Part shown: in pieces, positions 55,473-64,000 of the stretch
How positions within the stretch are numbered: the first letter of the stretch is position 1
Layout of the letters: every line of letters begins with the position of its first letter
NCBI RefSeq assembly: GCF_019613955.1
Contig: NZ_CP080443.1
Coordinates: forward strand, 248,001-312,000
Direction of reading: 5' to 3'
DNA from: Chryseobacterium sp. LJ668
Lineage (GTDB): Bacteria; Bacteroidota; Bacteroidia; Flavobacteriales; Weeksellaceae
Length of the DNA stretch: 64,000 bases
The notes under the pieces: model-generated
The model's input: only the letters and a program-made list of their open reading frames with translations
The model's database searches: none
What the model was told of the DNA's origin: nothing
Position numbers and translations under genes: made by a program

Positions 55473-56082
55473 AACCTAAAAGGTCTTTTAATATATGCTT
55501 GATATGTTGTATAAGTTCGGTGAAGTAGCGTTCTTCAAAAACATTCTCATCTTCATTATTTTTCAAAAATTCTTTATACATTCCTGTGGCATTTGATGCA
55601 TAGAACAACGTTCCGCTTACTGTAGAATGCAATAAATATATGGGTGGGTTTTTAGTAAAAATTCCTTTCTCAAGACCGCTTTCTAGAATTTTAGAATACA
55701 TGGTAATAAAACTCATTTTTGTTTGCTTCAGAAACTCAACAATCTGCGGATTCTCTGTGTATAGCTGCTCTCGTTGCATAATTCTGTAGAAACATTTGTT
55801 ATGTCTTACTCTTCCTGCAAACTGATCAACTATTTTTTCTATTTTTTCCCATTCGTTCAGGTCTGTTCTCTCTACCAAATCCTTAGAAAAAGACTGTCCT
55901 TCATTCATTCTGTATTCAACGAGCTTCTCGTACAATTTTTCTTTAGAACCGAAATAATAAGAAATCATAGAAATATTCACATTTGCAGCTTTCGAAATTT
56001 CTCTTGTAGAAGTTCCGGGAAATCCTTTTTCGGCAAAAAGTTTTTCAGCAGCAAATAATATATTTTCTTCTTTAGAAATCAT
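55456..56082 (-). CDS. TetR-family regulator of the efflux operon
   Basis: This 208-residue protein (start MISKEENILFAAEKLF at 56082, since the earlier ATG at 56112 adds a non-family leader) has a classical TetR HTH: KGFPGTSTREISKAANVNISMISYYFGSKEKLYEKLVEY. It is the first gene of the efflux operon and probably represses it until a drug binds its C-terminal domain. A palindrome upstream (56126-56141) is a likely operator. Confidence 0.9.
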   Translation of the reverse strand: MISKEENILFAAEKLFAEKGFPGTSTREISKAANVNISMISYYFGSKEKLYEKLVEYRMNEGQSFSKDLVERTDLNEWEKIEKIVDQFAGRVRHNKCFYRIMQREQLYTENPQIVEFLKQTKMSFITMYSKILESGLEKGIFTKNPPIYLLHSTVSGTLFYASNATGMYKEFLKNNEDENVFEERYFTELIQHIKHILKDLLGYEENK

Positions 56083-56125
56083 ATGTTCATTTTTCAAGGT
56101 GCAAATATACACAAGTTTTTAATAA

Positions 56126-56141
56126 AATCAAACGATTGATT
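56126..56141. promoter_or_regulatory. candidate TetR operator
   Basis: AATCAA and TTGATT are inverted around ACGA, 44 bp upstream of the TetR start, with further TTGAT-like half-sites just beyond. The size and place fit autorepression by the TetR protein. Confidence 0.5.
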
Positions 56142-56224
56142 GATTTTTTGATTTATTTTCTCCCTTTGTGGATGTAACCAGCTGAAATTATTTAAATTTG
56201 ATTTCTATAAATACAAAAACATAA

Positions 56225-56429
56225 AAAATTATTTCAATCTTAGCGATTGGTATAGTTTTTTTAAAATTTTGCGCAAGAAACTCCAAAAGGCGGCGGCTGT
56301 TCTGGAAAAGATAAAAAAGAATGCTCTACAGCAGACAAAAAAGCAAATCAGGAATATCACAAAGACTGTGATAAAAAAGATAACACCGGACGAGATCAGA
56401 AAGTTGATAAGACCTGGAAGAAAAGATAA
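56225..56429 (+). pseudogene. relic of a small secreted Cys/Lys-rich protein
   Basis: One frame from 56225 reads like a signal peptide (KIISILAIGIVFLKF). The neighbouring frame goes on FAQETPKGGGCSGKDKKECS and runs to TAA 56427-56429. Dropping one A from the run at 56263-56266 joins them as ...VFLNFAQETPKG..., a typical flavobacterial signal cleavage. There is no ATG at the expected start, so two lesions mark it as dead. A 66-codon reading in a third frame over the same DNA is less plausible. Confidence 0.4.
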
Positions 56430-56556
56430 TCCTTTTTTTCCATTCTGTAGAAATGCAATTAAAGCTTAATATCATCGAAATTTCTATGGAAACAAATAAA
56501 TCTAAATGATAATTTAAACTATAATCAAAAACTATGACAGACCAATCGGAGCTTTT

Positions 56557-57675
56557 TTATGTTGATTTATGAATATATCTCGAAAGCTTAATTCCCAAAT
56601 CTGTCCAGACAATCTTAGGATTTCCGTTTCTGGTTAAATGATGATCTGCTGTGTTGATTTCATCTAAAATGCTGACAATATTGGCACCGCTGATAAATTT
56701 AGAAAATCCTACCCAGTTGAATCCATTGGCATCTATCTTTTTATACACCAGTTCTTCAGACTGGTAATTTTGCAACAATGCTAATCTGAAAATTTCTGAA
56801 GAATAATTGAGAAAATTCTTTTGTTTTTCACGGTTCCAGCCTGCAATTTCTCTGGCCCAGAGAATGATATTTTTAAGAAATTCGGGTTTCTTTTTTACCT
56901 GAAATGCATCACGAACCCATTGTACAAAAAGTCTTTCAAACTCAGGATTTTTGATTTCGGCATTAAGAAGCTTTATTGCTTCATTCAAATTTCCTTGCGC
57001 TTCGTGTGCCGCCAAATTTGCCTGATCTTCTGATGCTGCAAATTGAGTCATCAAATGATTTTTTAAATCTTCATCAGCAATTCTCGGTACTTCAATAATC
57101 TGTGTTCTGGAAATAATGGTCGGAAGAATGTCGTCTCCACTTTCTGCCGTTAAAAGAATGATGGTTTTTGCAGGTGGCTCTTCAAGAAACTTAAGAAATT
57201 TATTGGATGCCGCAACATTCATTTTATCAGCCCGCCAGACAATGAGAATTTTGGTACCGCCTTCAAAACTTTTAAGGGCAAATTTTTGATTCTGATCATC
57301 AATTTCATCCGCTGAAATAAACAGCTGCTTGTTTTCAGAATCCAGAAAAGCTGTCCAGTCGTCGTAACTTGCATACGGAGACTCCAGCATCATTTCCCGG
57401 AACTGTTCAAATTTATTTTTACTTAGAGAATTTTTGTTGTCGGTAAAGACAGGAAAAGAAAAATGAAGATCTAAATGATTCAAGTGCTGAACTTTTGAAG
57501 CCGCATGTTCGTTTTCACCTTTTAAAATTTCTTTCGCGTACGCTAAAACCAATGGCATCGTACCGTAACCTTCTTTTCCGATGAAAAGCTGGGCGTGGCT
57601 CACTCTGTTTTCGGAGATACTATCCTGAAGAAGTTTTTTTAGATTTTCTTGTCCGGCGATGTTTTCCCAATTCAT
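56557..57675 (-). CDS. holB: DNA polymerase III delta' subunit (clamp loader)
   Basis: This 372-residue clamp-loader subunit starts MNWENIAGQENLKKLLQDSISENRVSHAQLFIGKEGYGTMPLVLAYAKEIL, with a degenerate P-loop as in delta'. It has the SRC-like block in FLKFLEEPPAKTIILLTAES followed by ILPTIISRTQIIEVP. The sensor-type PTIISR motif and the C-terminal helical collar are present. It helps load the sliding clamp during replication. It is divergent from an outer-membrane protein gene. Confidence 0.9.
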   Translation of the reverse strand: MNWENIAGQENLKKLLQDSISENRVSHAQLFIGKEGYGTMPLVLAYAKEILKGENEHAASKVQHLNHLDLHFSFPVFTDNKNSLSKNKFEQFREMMLESPYASYDDWTAFLDSENKQLFISADEIDDQNQKFALKSFEGGTKILIVWRADKMNVAASNKFLKFLEEPPAKTIILLTAESGDDILPTIISRTQIIEVPRIADEDLKNHLMTQFAASEDQANLAAHEAQGNLNEAIKLLNAEIKNPEFERLFVQWVRDAFQVKKKPEFLKNIILWAREIAGWNREKQKNFLNYSSEIFRLALLQNYQSEELVYKKIDANGFNWVGFSKFISGANIVSILDEINTADHHLTRNGNPKIVWTDLGIKLSRYIHKST

Positions 57676-57880
57676 GTTTCAAAGATAAAAGAATTTTGCT
57701 AAAATGTGAATTGGAGAATTGTCAATTTTTCTTCGCAGGTGAATTGTAAATTTAATTGATAGCAAAGCTAATTCACGATTGATAATTCACCGTAAAAACC
57801 CCTTAACAAACTTTAACCTCAGTAAATTTTTACAATTCATTAATATTTAAGATATTTGCGCATTATTTTAAAAATCTAGA
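57676..57880. other. intergenic gap between divergent genes
   Basis: This 205-bp AT-rich spacer is divergent between the clamp-loader and outer-membrane protein genes and must hold both promoters. Short repeated pieces (AATTCAC in several copies and its complement GTGAATT) occur around 57708-57792. No gene is seen. Confidence 0.4.
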
Positions 57881-59173
57881 ATGAAAAAAATTTTTGTACT
57901 ATCATTCATTTCGGTTGGGTATTTCCTTAACGCGCAGAGTTTGAGCAATTCACCCTATGCAACTTACGGAATTGGGGATGTAAAATATGATAATACGATT
58001 GAAAATACCTCAATGGGAGGTATTTCTACCGCTTACATAAGTGACTTTAGCAGTAACTTCAACTTCGGAAACCCTGCTAATAACAGCAATTTTGACTTAA
58101 CGAGCATCAAGCTTGAAGCTACAAACGAAAACAATTACTTCAAAACCGACTATAATAATACAAAGTCTACCAAACATTCTACGTATTTATCTAATATCTC
58201 ATTGGCTTTTCCTATTAACTCGAAAATAAAAATGGGACTTTTGTATCAGCCGTACAGTTCAAAGAGCTACGATATTGTTAACACTAGAACGGTAAGAGAT
58301 CCAAAAACGGGTCAAGAAAGTATTTACGGAAATCGTTTCACAGGGAGCGGAACTCTAAATACTGCGCAAGCAGCATTATCCTATAAAATAAATTCAGAAT
58401 TTGCTGTGGGTGTACGTGCCAATTTATATTTTGGAAATTTGTACGATACCAATGAATTTACAACTTCTACCTCAGAATTAATCAACGGATACGAAACTAA
58501 AAACAAGATTAAGAATTTAAATTTCACTTTAGGAACCAGCTATCAAAAACTGAATACCAGTACAGATAAAAAATTTACATTAGGTGCCACGGCGACTTTT
58601 GGTAATACAAGCAATATGGTTTCTGAATATGTGAACAGCACTTATTATTACACCGAAGGAGACGTAAAAGCCGGGCAAAGCATTATCGAATCAAAAAGTA
58701 CGAGCTCAAAAAATCTATTACCGTTGCAGGCATCTTTAGGAGTAGGTTATGGTAGCGAAAATCAATGGTTTTTATCTGCTCAGCTCGATTATAAAAAAGG
58801 AGAAACAATAAGCTACTTCGGGAATACTTTCGATTTTAAAGACTCTTACAGAGTTTCTGCCGGAGGTTGGTATCTTCCTAATTACAATAATTTCAGAAGT
58901 TATTTTTCGCGGGTAGTATACCGTTACGGTGCTTTCTATGAAAAAGGAAATCTCGAAATTGCAGGAAACAACATCAATAAATTTGGGGTTTCTGCAGGGG
59001 TTTTACTTCCATTTAAAACCAGCAGCATTACAAGAATGAGCGGTCTTGAAATTGGCGTTGAACTTGGAAAAAGAGGAACCCTCAAAGATAATCTGATTAA
59101 TCAAAATTTTGTAAATCTAAGAGTAGGATTCAATTTTGCGGATAAGTGGTTTAGAAAATCGCTTTATAACTAA
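57881..59173 (+). CDS. outer-membrane beta-barrel protein, FadL/OmpP1-like
   Basis: This 430-residue protein has a signal peptide (MKKIFVLSFISVGYFLNAQ), a start block SLSNSPYATYGIGD and a series of amphipathic strands, ending in an aromatic residue pattern (FNFADKWFRKSLYN). It looks like the flavobacterial OmpP1/FadL-related putative outer-membrane proteins found upstream of lptC. The stop codon overlaps the lptC start (TAATG), so the two are translationally coupled. A role in envelope lipid traffic is a guess from this pairing. Confidence 0.78.
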   Translation: MKKIFVLSFISVGYFLNAQSLSNSPYATYGIGDVKYDNTIENTSMGGISTAYISDFSSNFNFGNPANNSNFDLTSIKLEATNENNYFKTDYNNTKSTKHSTYLSNISLAFPINSKIKMGLLYQPYSSKSYDIVNTRTVRDPKTGQESIYGNRFTGSGTLNTAQAALSYKINSEFAVGVRANLYFGNLYDTNEFTTSTSELINGYETKNKIKNLNFTLGTSYQKLNTSTDKKFTLGATATFGNTSNMVSEYVNSTYYYTEGDVKAGQSIIESKSTSSKNLLPLQASLGVGYGSENQWFLSAQLDYKKGETISYFGNTFDFKDSYRVSAGGWYLPNYNNFRSYFSRVVYRYGAFYEKGNLEIAGNNINKFGVSAGVLLPFKTSSITRMSGLEIGVELGKRGTLKDNLINQNFVNLRVGFNFADKWFRKSLYN

Positions 59174-59769
59174 TGAATTTGATTTCAAACATATCATATA
59201 AAAATATAGCATACCTTTTTAGTTGTGCTATATTTTTTGTGTTTACATCCTGTGAAGAAGATCTTACGAAACAAAACGGAAATCGAAGTAAAAATTTCCC
59301 TTCACAAATTATCAATAATGCGAAAATCATCAGACGAGACTCAGGTTTTGTAACAATGAAAGCGACGGCTCCAATTATTGAACAATATCAACTGATCGAT
59401 AGCCCATACACGATTGCAAGAAGAGGCATGAAAATAGAATTTTTCGATAAAAAAAATCCTAAAAAGCCCGGAAATATTACTGCAAAATATGCAAAAATAT
59501 ATGAATATAAGCAGTTCTACGAAGCAAAAGGAGATGTAAGGATACTCACAAGCGATGGACAGCGATTTGCTACTCAGAGCGTTTACTGGGATCAAAAAAA
59601 GAACAGAATTTATACAAGAGATACTGTCTATACAACGACTGCAGACGGATCTGTTTTGGTTGGTGCCAACGGAATGACAGCAAAAGATGATTTCTCAGAA
59701 TATACTTTTTACAACAATTCCGGGGATCTTGATATCAGCAAGACCAAAATCGCAGAGTCTAAAAAATAA
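59173..59769 (+). CDS. lptC: LPS export ABC transporter periplasmic protein LptC
   Basis: This 198-residue protein has an N-terminal membrane anchor (about residues 10-27, ending FTSCEED) followed by a beta-jellyroll repeat. The repeat includes GMKIEFFDKKNPKKPGNITAKYAKIYEYKQFYEAKGDVRIL, then SDGQRFATQSVYWDQKKNRIYTRDTVYTTTADGSVLVGANGMTA. This is the LptC/OstA-like pattern. It carries lipopolysaccharide from the inner membrane LptBFG complex towards LptA. The Cys near residue 27 may make it a lipoprotein. Confidence 0.88.
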   Translation: MNLISNISYKNIAYLFSCAIFFVFTSCEEDLTKQNGNRSKNFPSQIINNAKIIRRDSGFVTMKATAPIIEQYQLIDSPYTIARRGMKIEFFDKKNPKKPGNITAKYAKIYEYKQFYEAKGDVRILTSDGQRFATQSVYWDQKKNRIYTRDTVYTTTADGSVLVGANGMTAKDDFSEYTFYNNSGDLDISKTKIAESKK

Positions 59770-59771
59770 CT

Positions 59772-60824
59772 ATGATAATGAGTTTTCAAGCAATCGGGTT
59801 GATGTCCGGAACCAGCCTAGACGGTTTGGATATCTGTTTTGCAAAGTTTGAAAAACAACAAGCAGCCTGGAAATTTGAAATTTTAAAAGCCGAAACAATT
59901 CCTTATTTTAAAGATCTTGAAGATCGGCTACGAAATTCCATTCATTTATCTGCCCAAGAACTTCTCGAGCTTCATTCTGAATATGGATTCTACTTAGGAA
60001 AATCTGTTAAAAATTTCATTCAAAAAAATAATATTGAAAACATTGATGTCATCGCATCGCACGGTCATACTGTTTTCCATCAGCCTCAAAAAAAATTCAG
60101 CTTACAAATTGGTGACGGTAGAGCCATCAAAATTGAAACTCGTTTACCTGTGGTTTATGATTTTCGTTCACAAGACGTCTTACTGGGAGGAAACGGTGCT
60201 CCACTGGTTCCGGTTGGGGATGAATTTCTGTTTTCAGAATACGATGCATGTTTGAATCTCGGAGGATTTTCTAATATTTCATTAAAATTAAAAGACAGAA
60301 GAATCGCTTTTGATATTGCTCCGGTGAATATCATATTAAATAAATTAGCCCAAAACTTCAATCAAGATTTTGACAGAAACGGAGATTTAGCCAGACAAGG
60401 AAAATTGAATGGGGAATTATTGCAAAAACTAAATTTACTAGAATTTTACAGTCAATCTCATCCGAAATCCTTGGGAATTGAATGGTGCAACGAAAATATA
60501 TTTCCTTTATTTAGAAGTTTTGATGCAAAAGATATTTTAGCAACATTTACCGAGCATGCAGCTGAACAGATATCAAAAGTTTTTAACGTACATCAATTAA
60601 AAAAAATACTTTTTACCGGTGGTGGAACTTATAATTCTTATTTGATTGAAAAAATAAAGGAAAAAACAAAATCAGAAATCATTATTCCTGAAAAGGAAAT
60701 AATCGATTTTAAAGAAGCTTTAATTTTTGCTTTTATGGGCGTTCTAAAAATCACTGGTGAAATTAATGTTCTCTCTTCCGCCACCGGAAGCAGCCATGAC
60801 CACAGCTCAGGAATTATTGCATAA
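59772..60824 (+). CDS. anmK: anhydro-N-acetylmuramic acid kinase
   Basis: This 350-residue kinase recycles cell-wall anhydro-MurNAc to MurNAc-6-phosphate. The signature GLMSGTSLDGLDICFAKF is at residues 9-26, and NLGGFSNISL near 164 and FTGGGTYNSYL near 284 are family blocks of the ASKHA fold. It starts 2 bp after lptC. The first ATG (MIMSF) or the third codon ATG may be used. Confidence 0.94.
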   Translation: MIMSFQAIGLMSGTSLDGLDICFAKFEKQQAAWKFEILKAETIPYFKDLEDRLRNSIHLSAQELLELHSEYGFYLGKSVKNFIQKNNIENIDVIASHGHTVFHQPQKKFSLQIGDGRAIKIETRLPVVYDFRSQDVLLGGNGAPLVPVGDEFLFSEYDACLNLGGFSNISLKLKDRRIAFDIAPVNIILNKLAQNFNQDFDRNGDLARQGKLNGELLQKLNLLEFYSQSHPKSLGIEWCNENIFPLFRSFDAKDILATFTEHAAEQISKVFNVHQLKKILFTGGGTYNSYLIEKIKEKTKSEIIIPEKEIIDFKEALIFAFMGVLKITGEINVLSSATGSSHDHSSGIIA

Positions 60825-60826
60825 AA

Positions 60827-60848
60827 AAACCTTCATTTCTGAAGGTTT
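60827..60848. terminator. bidirectional terminator between anmK and the SRPBCC gene
   Basis: The stem AAACCTTCA/TGAAGGTTT around TTTC lies between convergent genes, with A and T runs on the two sides. Confidence 0.8.
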
Positions 60849-60852
60849 GATC

Positions 60853-61242
60853 TTATTTATAAGCTTCAATCTTATCGGTCAAAGTATTGATGAAATTCTG
60901 AAGCGGTTTTTCAACCATCATTTTGATAAAAGGATTAAATTTTCCTTCAAAAAGCATCTGAACTTCTGTCTGATTCTCGCTAAGAGGCTTCATCGTTGCG
61001 GTAAGAGCGAAATCTAAACTCGAGCTTGCAGATGTCAAAACTGCTTTTTCTTCGGTTACTTCATCGATCTTTAAGGCGATTTCGGGCATACCCTGAAGTC
61101 CGAATTTGAACCCATCTTCTCTGCTTTCAAACTTCTGAAGACCGTCTGGCATAAAATCTTTGTAGTTTTCAGGTTTTTTTAACAACTCAGATAACTCTTT
61201 AGATGATTTATTGACAACAATTTTTCGTCCTTCTAAATTCAT
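60853..61242 (-). CDS. SRPBCC-like (START-fold) protein
   Basis: This 129-residue soluble protein starts MNLEGRKIVVNKSSKELSELLKKPENYKDFMPDGLQKFE and ends VEKPLQNFINTLTDKIEAYK. The pattern of strands and the long C-terminal helix fits the SRPBCC/START-like fold of flavobacterial proteins that often lie near pyrE. The ligand is unknown. It is divergent from the NUDIX gene with a 29-bp gap. Confidence 0.78.
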   Translation of the reverse strand: MNLEGRKIVVNKSSKELSELLKKPENYKDFMPDGLQKFESREDGFKFGLQGMPEIALKIDEVTEEKAVLTSASSSLDFALTATMKPLSENQTEVQMLFEGKFNPFIKMMVEKPLQNFINTLTDKIEAYK

Positions 61243-61271
61243 TTTTTTATTTTTGTATTAAATTCTTACAA

Positions 61272-61883
61272 ATGTATAAAGTTTTTGTGAACGAAAAAAA
61301 ATTATTACTGTCTAAGCAGTCTGAAGCCTTAGAAAAAACTCTGAAATATGACAGTTTCACAACTTTAGAGATTGCACTTGATCTCCTTCAAAACACTTCG
61401 GTAAAAGAGCTGAATGTTTACGGAGAAGAGATTGATGAGATTTGGGAAGAATTTAAAAAACTTTTCAGAATTATTGAAGCAGCAGGTGGTATCGTCAACA
61501 GACCCGACGGAGATATTCTTTTCATTAAAAGACTAGGAAAATGGGATTTGCCGAAGGGTAAAATGGAAAAGGGTGAATCTCGCGAGGAATCTGCCGTAAG
61601 AGAAATCGAAGAGGAAACAAACTTAAGAAATGTTGAACTTTTAGATTTCATCAATACGACTTACCACATTTACGTCGAAAGAAATGGTGATAAGGTGCTG
61701 AAATACACGCATTGGTTTGAAATGAATTTTGATGGTGAAGATACCTCCAGACCACAACTGGAAGAAGGTATCACAGAGGTCGCATGGAAAAATACCGCGC
61801 AAATCGAAAGTGAAGTTTTTCCGAGTACTTTTAAAAACATCAAACTGATTATCAAAGAATTTTGGGAGACGAAATCTAAATAA
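61272..61883 (+). CDS. NUDIX hydrolase
   Basis: This 203-residue protein has the full NUDIX box in GKMEKGESREESAVREIEEETNL (about residues 97-119), which binds metal and cleaves nucleoside diphosphates linked to another group. The 70-residue N-terminal part (FVNEKKLLLSKQSEALEK) is an extra domain common in Bacteroidota. The gene overlaps the convergent murF by 8 bp. The substrate cannot be told from the sequence. Confidence 0.9.
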   Translation: MYKVFVNEKKLLLSKQSEALEKTLKYDSFTTLEIALDLLQNTSVKELNVYGEEIDEIWEEFKKLFRIIEAAGGIVNRPDGDILFIKRLGKWDLPKGKMEKGESREESAVREIEEETNLRNVELLDFINTTYHIYVERNGDKVLKYTHWFEMNFDGEDTSRPQLEEGITEVAWKNTAQIESEVFPSTFKNIKLIIKEFWETKSK

Positions 61884-63147
61884 AATCAATTGCTTTTTCT
61901 AGAGAAATTCCTCTTGAAGCCTTCAACAAAACATTTTCTGACTGAATTTTGTTTGAACTAAGGTATTGGATCAACTCAGCAGTATTTTCAAAGGATTTTG
62001 ATGAATCATTTACTGTCTTAAAGTGTTTTCCCACGGTAATAATTTCATTAAAACCTAAATCGTGGGCAGTTTTCAGAATGTTCTGATGTTCCGCAACACT
62101 GTCGTCCCCCAACTCCAGCATATCACCGATAACAATAGTTTTCGTTCCTTCAAATGTAATAAAATTATACAGAGAAGCCGTCATCGAACTTGGGTTTGCA
62201 TTGTAGGTATCCAAAACTAAAGTTCTACCTTCTTTTTTTACAATCTGCGAACGCATATTAGTGGGCGTATAATTTTGTATTGCTTCTTTTATTTGATTAA
62301 AATCTACATCGAAATGAAGTCCGAGGCTCGCGGCAGCACAAAGATTCGTAAAATTATAATCTCCTGTAAGCTGAGATAATGCTTTCATATTTTTATAATC
62401 TAGCCCTACAAAATGTTCATCTGAAAAAATTTCAAAAAAATAATCTGATGTACGTTTTCCGAAAGTAATTTTAGAATTATAATCAGTCGTTTTTTCCACC
62501 TGAATCTGATCATTTTCATTAATCAAAATTGTCTGGCGATTGTTTTTGAGGTAATTATACAATTCAGATTTACCTTTGATCACCCCTTCAAAACCACCGA
62601 AACCTTCTAAATGAGCTTTTCCGAAGTTGGTTATATAACCTAAGTTGGGTTTAGCTAAAGTACAAAGCAACTCAATTTCTCTCTGATGATTGGCGCCCAT
62701 TTCGATAACCGCCATTTCATGTTCTGGCTTTATTGATAAGATGGTAAGCGGAACCCCAATATGGTTATTTAAATTACCATACGTGTACTGAACATTATAT
62801 TTTTGAGACAATACCGCATGAATCAGTTCTTTCGTTGTCGTTTTGCCATTACTTCCTGTAAGACCTATAATCGGGAGCTTAAGTTGATTTCTGTGGTGAA
62901 TCGCAAGATTCTGCAGAAACTCTAAAGTTGACGGAACATAGAATACATTTTGATCTTTATTTTCAAAAGTGTCATCTTCAACAATTACTGCCAAAGCACC
63001 ATCACTGATCGCTTTTTCTGCTAAAGTAGCTGCATTGAAATTAGCTCCGGAAAAGGCAAAGAAAATATCATTGAGATTAATTTTTCTACTATCAATTGTT
63101 ACTTTTTCAGCTTGTAAAAATAAAGGATAAAACTGTTCTATGTTCAT
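61876..63147 (-). CDS. murF: UDP-N-acetylmuramoyl-tripeptide--D-alanyl-D-alanine ligase
   Basis: This 423-residue Mur ligase adds D-Ala-D-Ala to the peptidoglycan precursor. The ATP loop GLTGSNGKTTTKE lies near residues 95-107. Further blocks are YTYGNLNNHIGVPLTIL, AVIEMGANHQREIE and VLDTYNANPSSMTASL. It lies downstream of gldJ on the same strand, with a terminator between them. The gldJ-murF order is conserved in flavobacteria. Confidence 0.95.
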   Translation of the reverse strand: MNIEQFYPLFLQAEKVTIDSRKINLNDIFFAFSGANFNAATLAEKAISDGALAVIVEDDTFENKDQNVFYVPSTLEFLQNLAIHHRNQLKLPIIGLTGSNGKTTTKELIHAVLSQKYNVQYTYGNLNNHIGVPLTILSIKPEHEMAVIEMGANHQREIELLCTLAKPNLGYITNFGKAHLEGFGGFEGVIKGKSELYNYLKNNRQTILINENDQIQVEKTTDYNSKITFGKRTSDYFFEIFSDEHFVGLDYKNMKALSQLTGDYNFTNLCAAASLGLHFDVDFNQIKEAIQNYTPTNMRSQIVKKEGRTLVLDTYNANPSSMTASLYNFITFEGTKTIVIGDMLELGDDSVAEHQNILKTAHDLGFNEIITVGKHFKTVNDSSKSFENTAELIQYLSSNKIQSENVLLKASRGISLEKAIDFI

Positions 63148-63160
63148 TCGTCAAAAATAA

Positions 63161-63191
63161 AAAAACCTCCCGAAAGTTCAGGAGGTTTTTT
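63161..63191 (-). terminator. intrinsic terminator between gldJ and murF
   Basis: The stem AAAAACCTCC/GGAGGTTTTT with a 10-nt loop lies between the gldJ stop and the murF start. On the minus strand the hairpin ends gldJ transcription, so murF needs its own promoter or readthrough. Confidence 0.8.
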
Positions 63192-63208
63192 ACAAGTATT
63201 TTGAAATA

Positions 63209-64000
63209 TTATCTTCTTGTTCTAGATTTATCGTTCACTCTAGCATCTTGCGCTACACGGAAACCGATCCAACCATAACCAGAAGCCTGGTTTTTGTATC
63301 TTCTCTGTCCCGGATCCAGCCAATATGCAGAATCTTGCCAAGAACCACCTTTGATCACTCTGATATCATTGGTCATTGCGGATGTTCTTTCTTTTGTATC
63401 TTTCTGCAATACTACTTTTCCGTTTCCGTCAACTACGAATCTTGTTGTAGGAGCGTTGTACATATTGTAAGAAGCCGAAGAGTCACTAGCATTTCTATAA
63501 TTCAGTGAAGACATTCTATCACCATCTCTATAGTTTCTGTAATCAGCAATTGTTTCTCTTTCGAACTGACCTGGAAGGTTTTTGTAAACCAATCTTCCGT
63601 CAGCTAATGTGTCATATTTAATAGTACCTTCGTCTACCATTTTGTAAGTTCCGTCTCCGTTTCTTACGATAGCTTGAGGCATATTTCCTCTGTAGTAGTT
63701 AAAATCGTTTGCATCTTCATCAATGATTGGTCTGTAAACATCAGCTGTCCATTCAGAAACGTTTCCAAACATACCATACACACCGATATCATTTGATGGG
63801 AACTGTCTTACATCTGAAGTCTGTGCTGCACCGTCATTTTTCCAACCAGGTAGTCCAGAATAATCACCTCTACCTTGTTTGAAGTTAGCCAAGATCATCC
63901 CTCTATCTTTACCCTTAGTACCTCTAAGTCTATCGATTTGCGGTTTCTTCTCTGTATAACTGTTATACTCTCTATTTTTCTCCATTCCAAGAGCAGCATA
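63209..64000 (-). CDS. gldJ: gliding motility lipoprotein GldJ, C-terminal part (runs off the window)
   Basis: This is the 3' part of a gliding-motility gene, open to the window edge; about 263 residues are visible. The FGE-sulfatase-like domain is clear: GVYGMFGNVSEWTADVYRPI, then VIKGGSWQDSAYWLDPGQRRYK, then GWIGFRVAQDA. GldJ is an outer-membrane lipoprotein needed for gliding and type IX secretion. The position next to murF, as in other flavobacteria, supports GldJ rather than the related GldK. The 5' end with the lipobox is beyond the window. Confidence 0.88.
   Translation of the reverse strand, partial: YAALGMEKNREYNSYTEKKPQIDRLRGTKGKDRGMILANFKQGRGDYSGLPGWKNDGAAQTSDVRQFPSNDIGVYGMFGNVSEWTADVYRPIIDEDANDFNYYRGNMPQAIVRNGDGTYKMVDEGTIKYDTLADGRLVYKNLPGQFERETIADYRNYRDGDRMSSLNYRNASDSSASYNMYNAPTTRFVVDGNGKVVLQKDTKERTSAMTNDIRVIKGGSWQDSAYWLDPGQRRYKNQASGYGWIGFRVAQDARVNDKSRTRR

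Noticed and set aside
56269..56469. A 66-codon Lys/Arg-rich plus-strand ORF
   Set aside because: It begins with TTG, has no family, and a neighbouring frame gives a better signal-peptide plus Cys-rich protein reading.

Overview
The window looks like a chromosome segment from a Flavobacteriales bacterium, most likely Chryseobacterium or a close relative in the Weeksellaceae. The DNA is AT-rich, several promoters carry the Bacteroidota -7 motif TAnnTTTG, secreted proteins end their signal peptides in the flavobacterial style, and the right edge has the gldJ-murF gene pair. No rRNA, tRNA or CRISPR array was seen.

Layout. Positions 1-4.6 kb carry a translesion polymerase cassette: dinB, a short dnaE-type polymerase and a small unknown gene. 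Positions 4.7-9.9 kb form a defence-like patch: a 1302-residue protein with a Cap4/DUF4297-like nuclease domain and a STAND-type NTPase (Avs-like), then a ParB/sulfiredoxin-fold gene broken at a T10 run, a HipA kinase relic and a perfect 26-bp hairpin. Positions 9.9-15.9 kb are a tidy five-gene operon: outer-membrane porin, DASS-family dicarboxylate transporter and three-subunit succinate dehydrogenase/fumarate reductase.

Positions 16-31.9 kb are a decayed mosaic of integrative and conjugative element (ICE) parts. On the minus strand are an HTH gene, a DUF3945 gene, topB, DUF1896 and the ruined start of a large DNA methylase/helicase. Its apparent C-terminal end and a serine-recombinase relic lie about 6 kb further on. 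The gap between them holds accessory genes: an AAC(3)-I-like acetyltransferase, two AraC regulators, two VOC proteins and a metallo-beta-lactamase-fold hydrolase. A flavin monooxygenase and a 14-codon stump of a metallophosphoesterase follow. A tyrosine-integrase module with two HTH proteins and a five-unit 10-bp tandem repeat then abuts the 3' end of mnmE, which is a known integration target in other bacteria.

Positions 32-64 kb are mostly core chromosome. They include mnmE, an aminopeptidase P and a cluster of MarR, SDR, TIGR03643, DUF2256, UbiB/ABC1 kinase and TetR genes. After these come topoisomerase IB, pruA, small lipoproteins, a thioredoxin-like protein, fabH, corA, a patatin lipase and tag. 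A TetR-controlled tripartite drug efflux operon (TolC, EmrA, EmrB types) follows. The last genes are the clamp-loader delta' subunit, an outer-membrane protein, lptC, anmK, a NUDIX gene, murF and the 3' part of gldJ. Several convergent gene pairs are separated by clear hairpin terminators.
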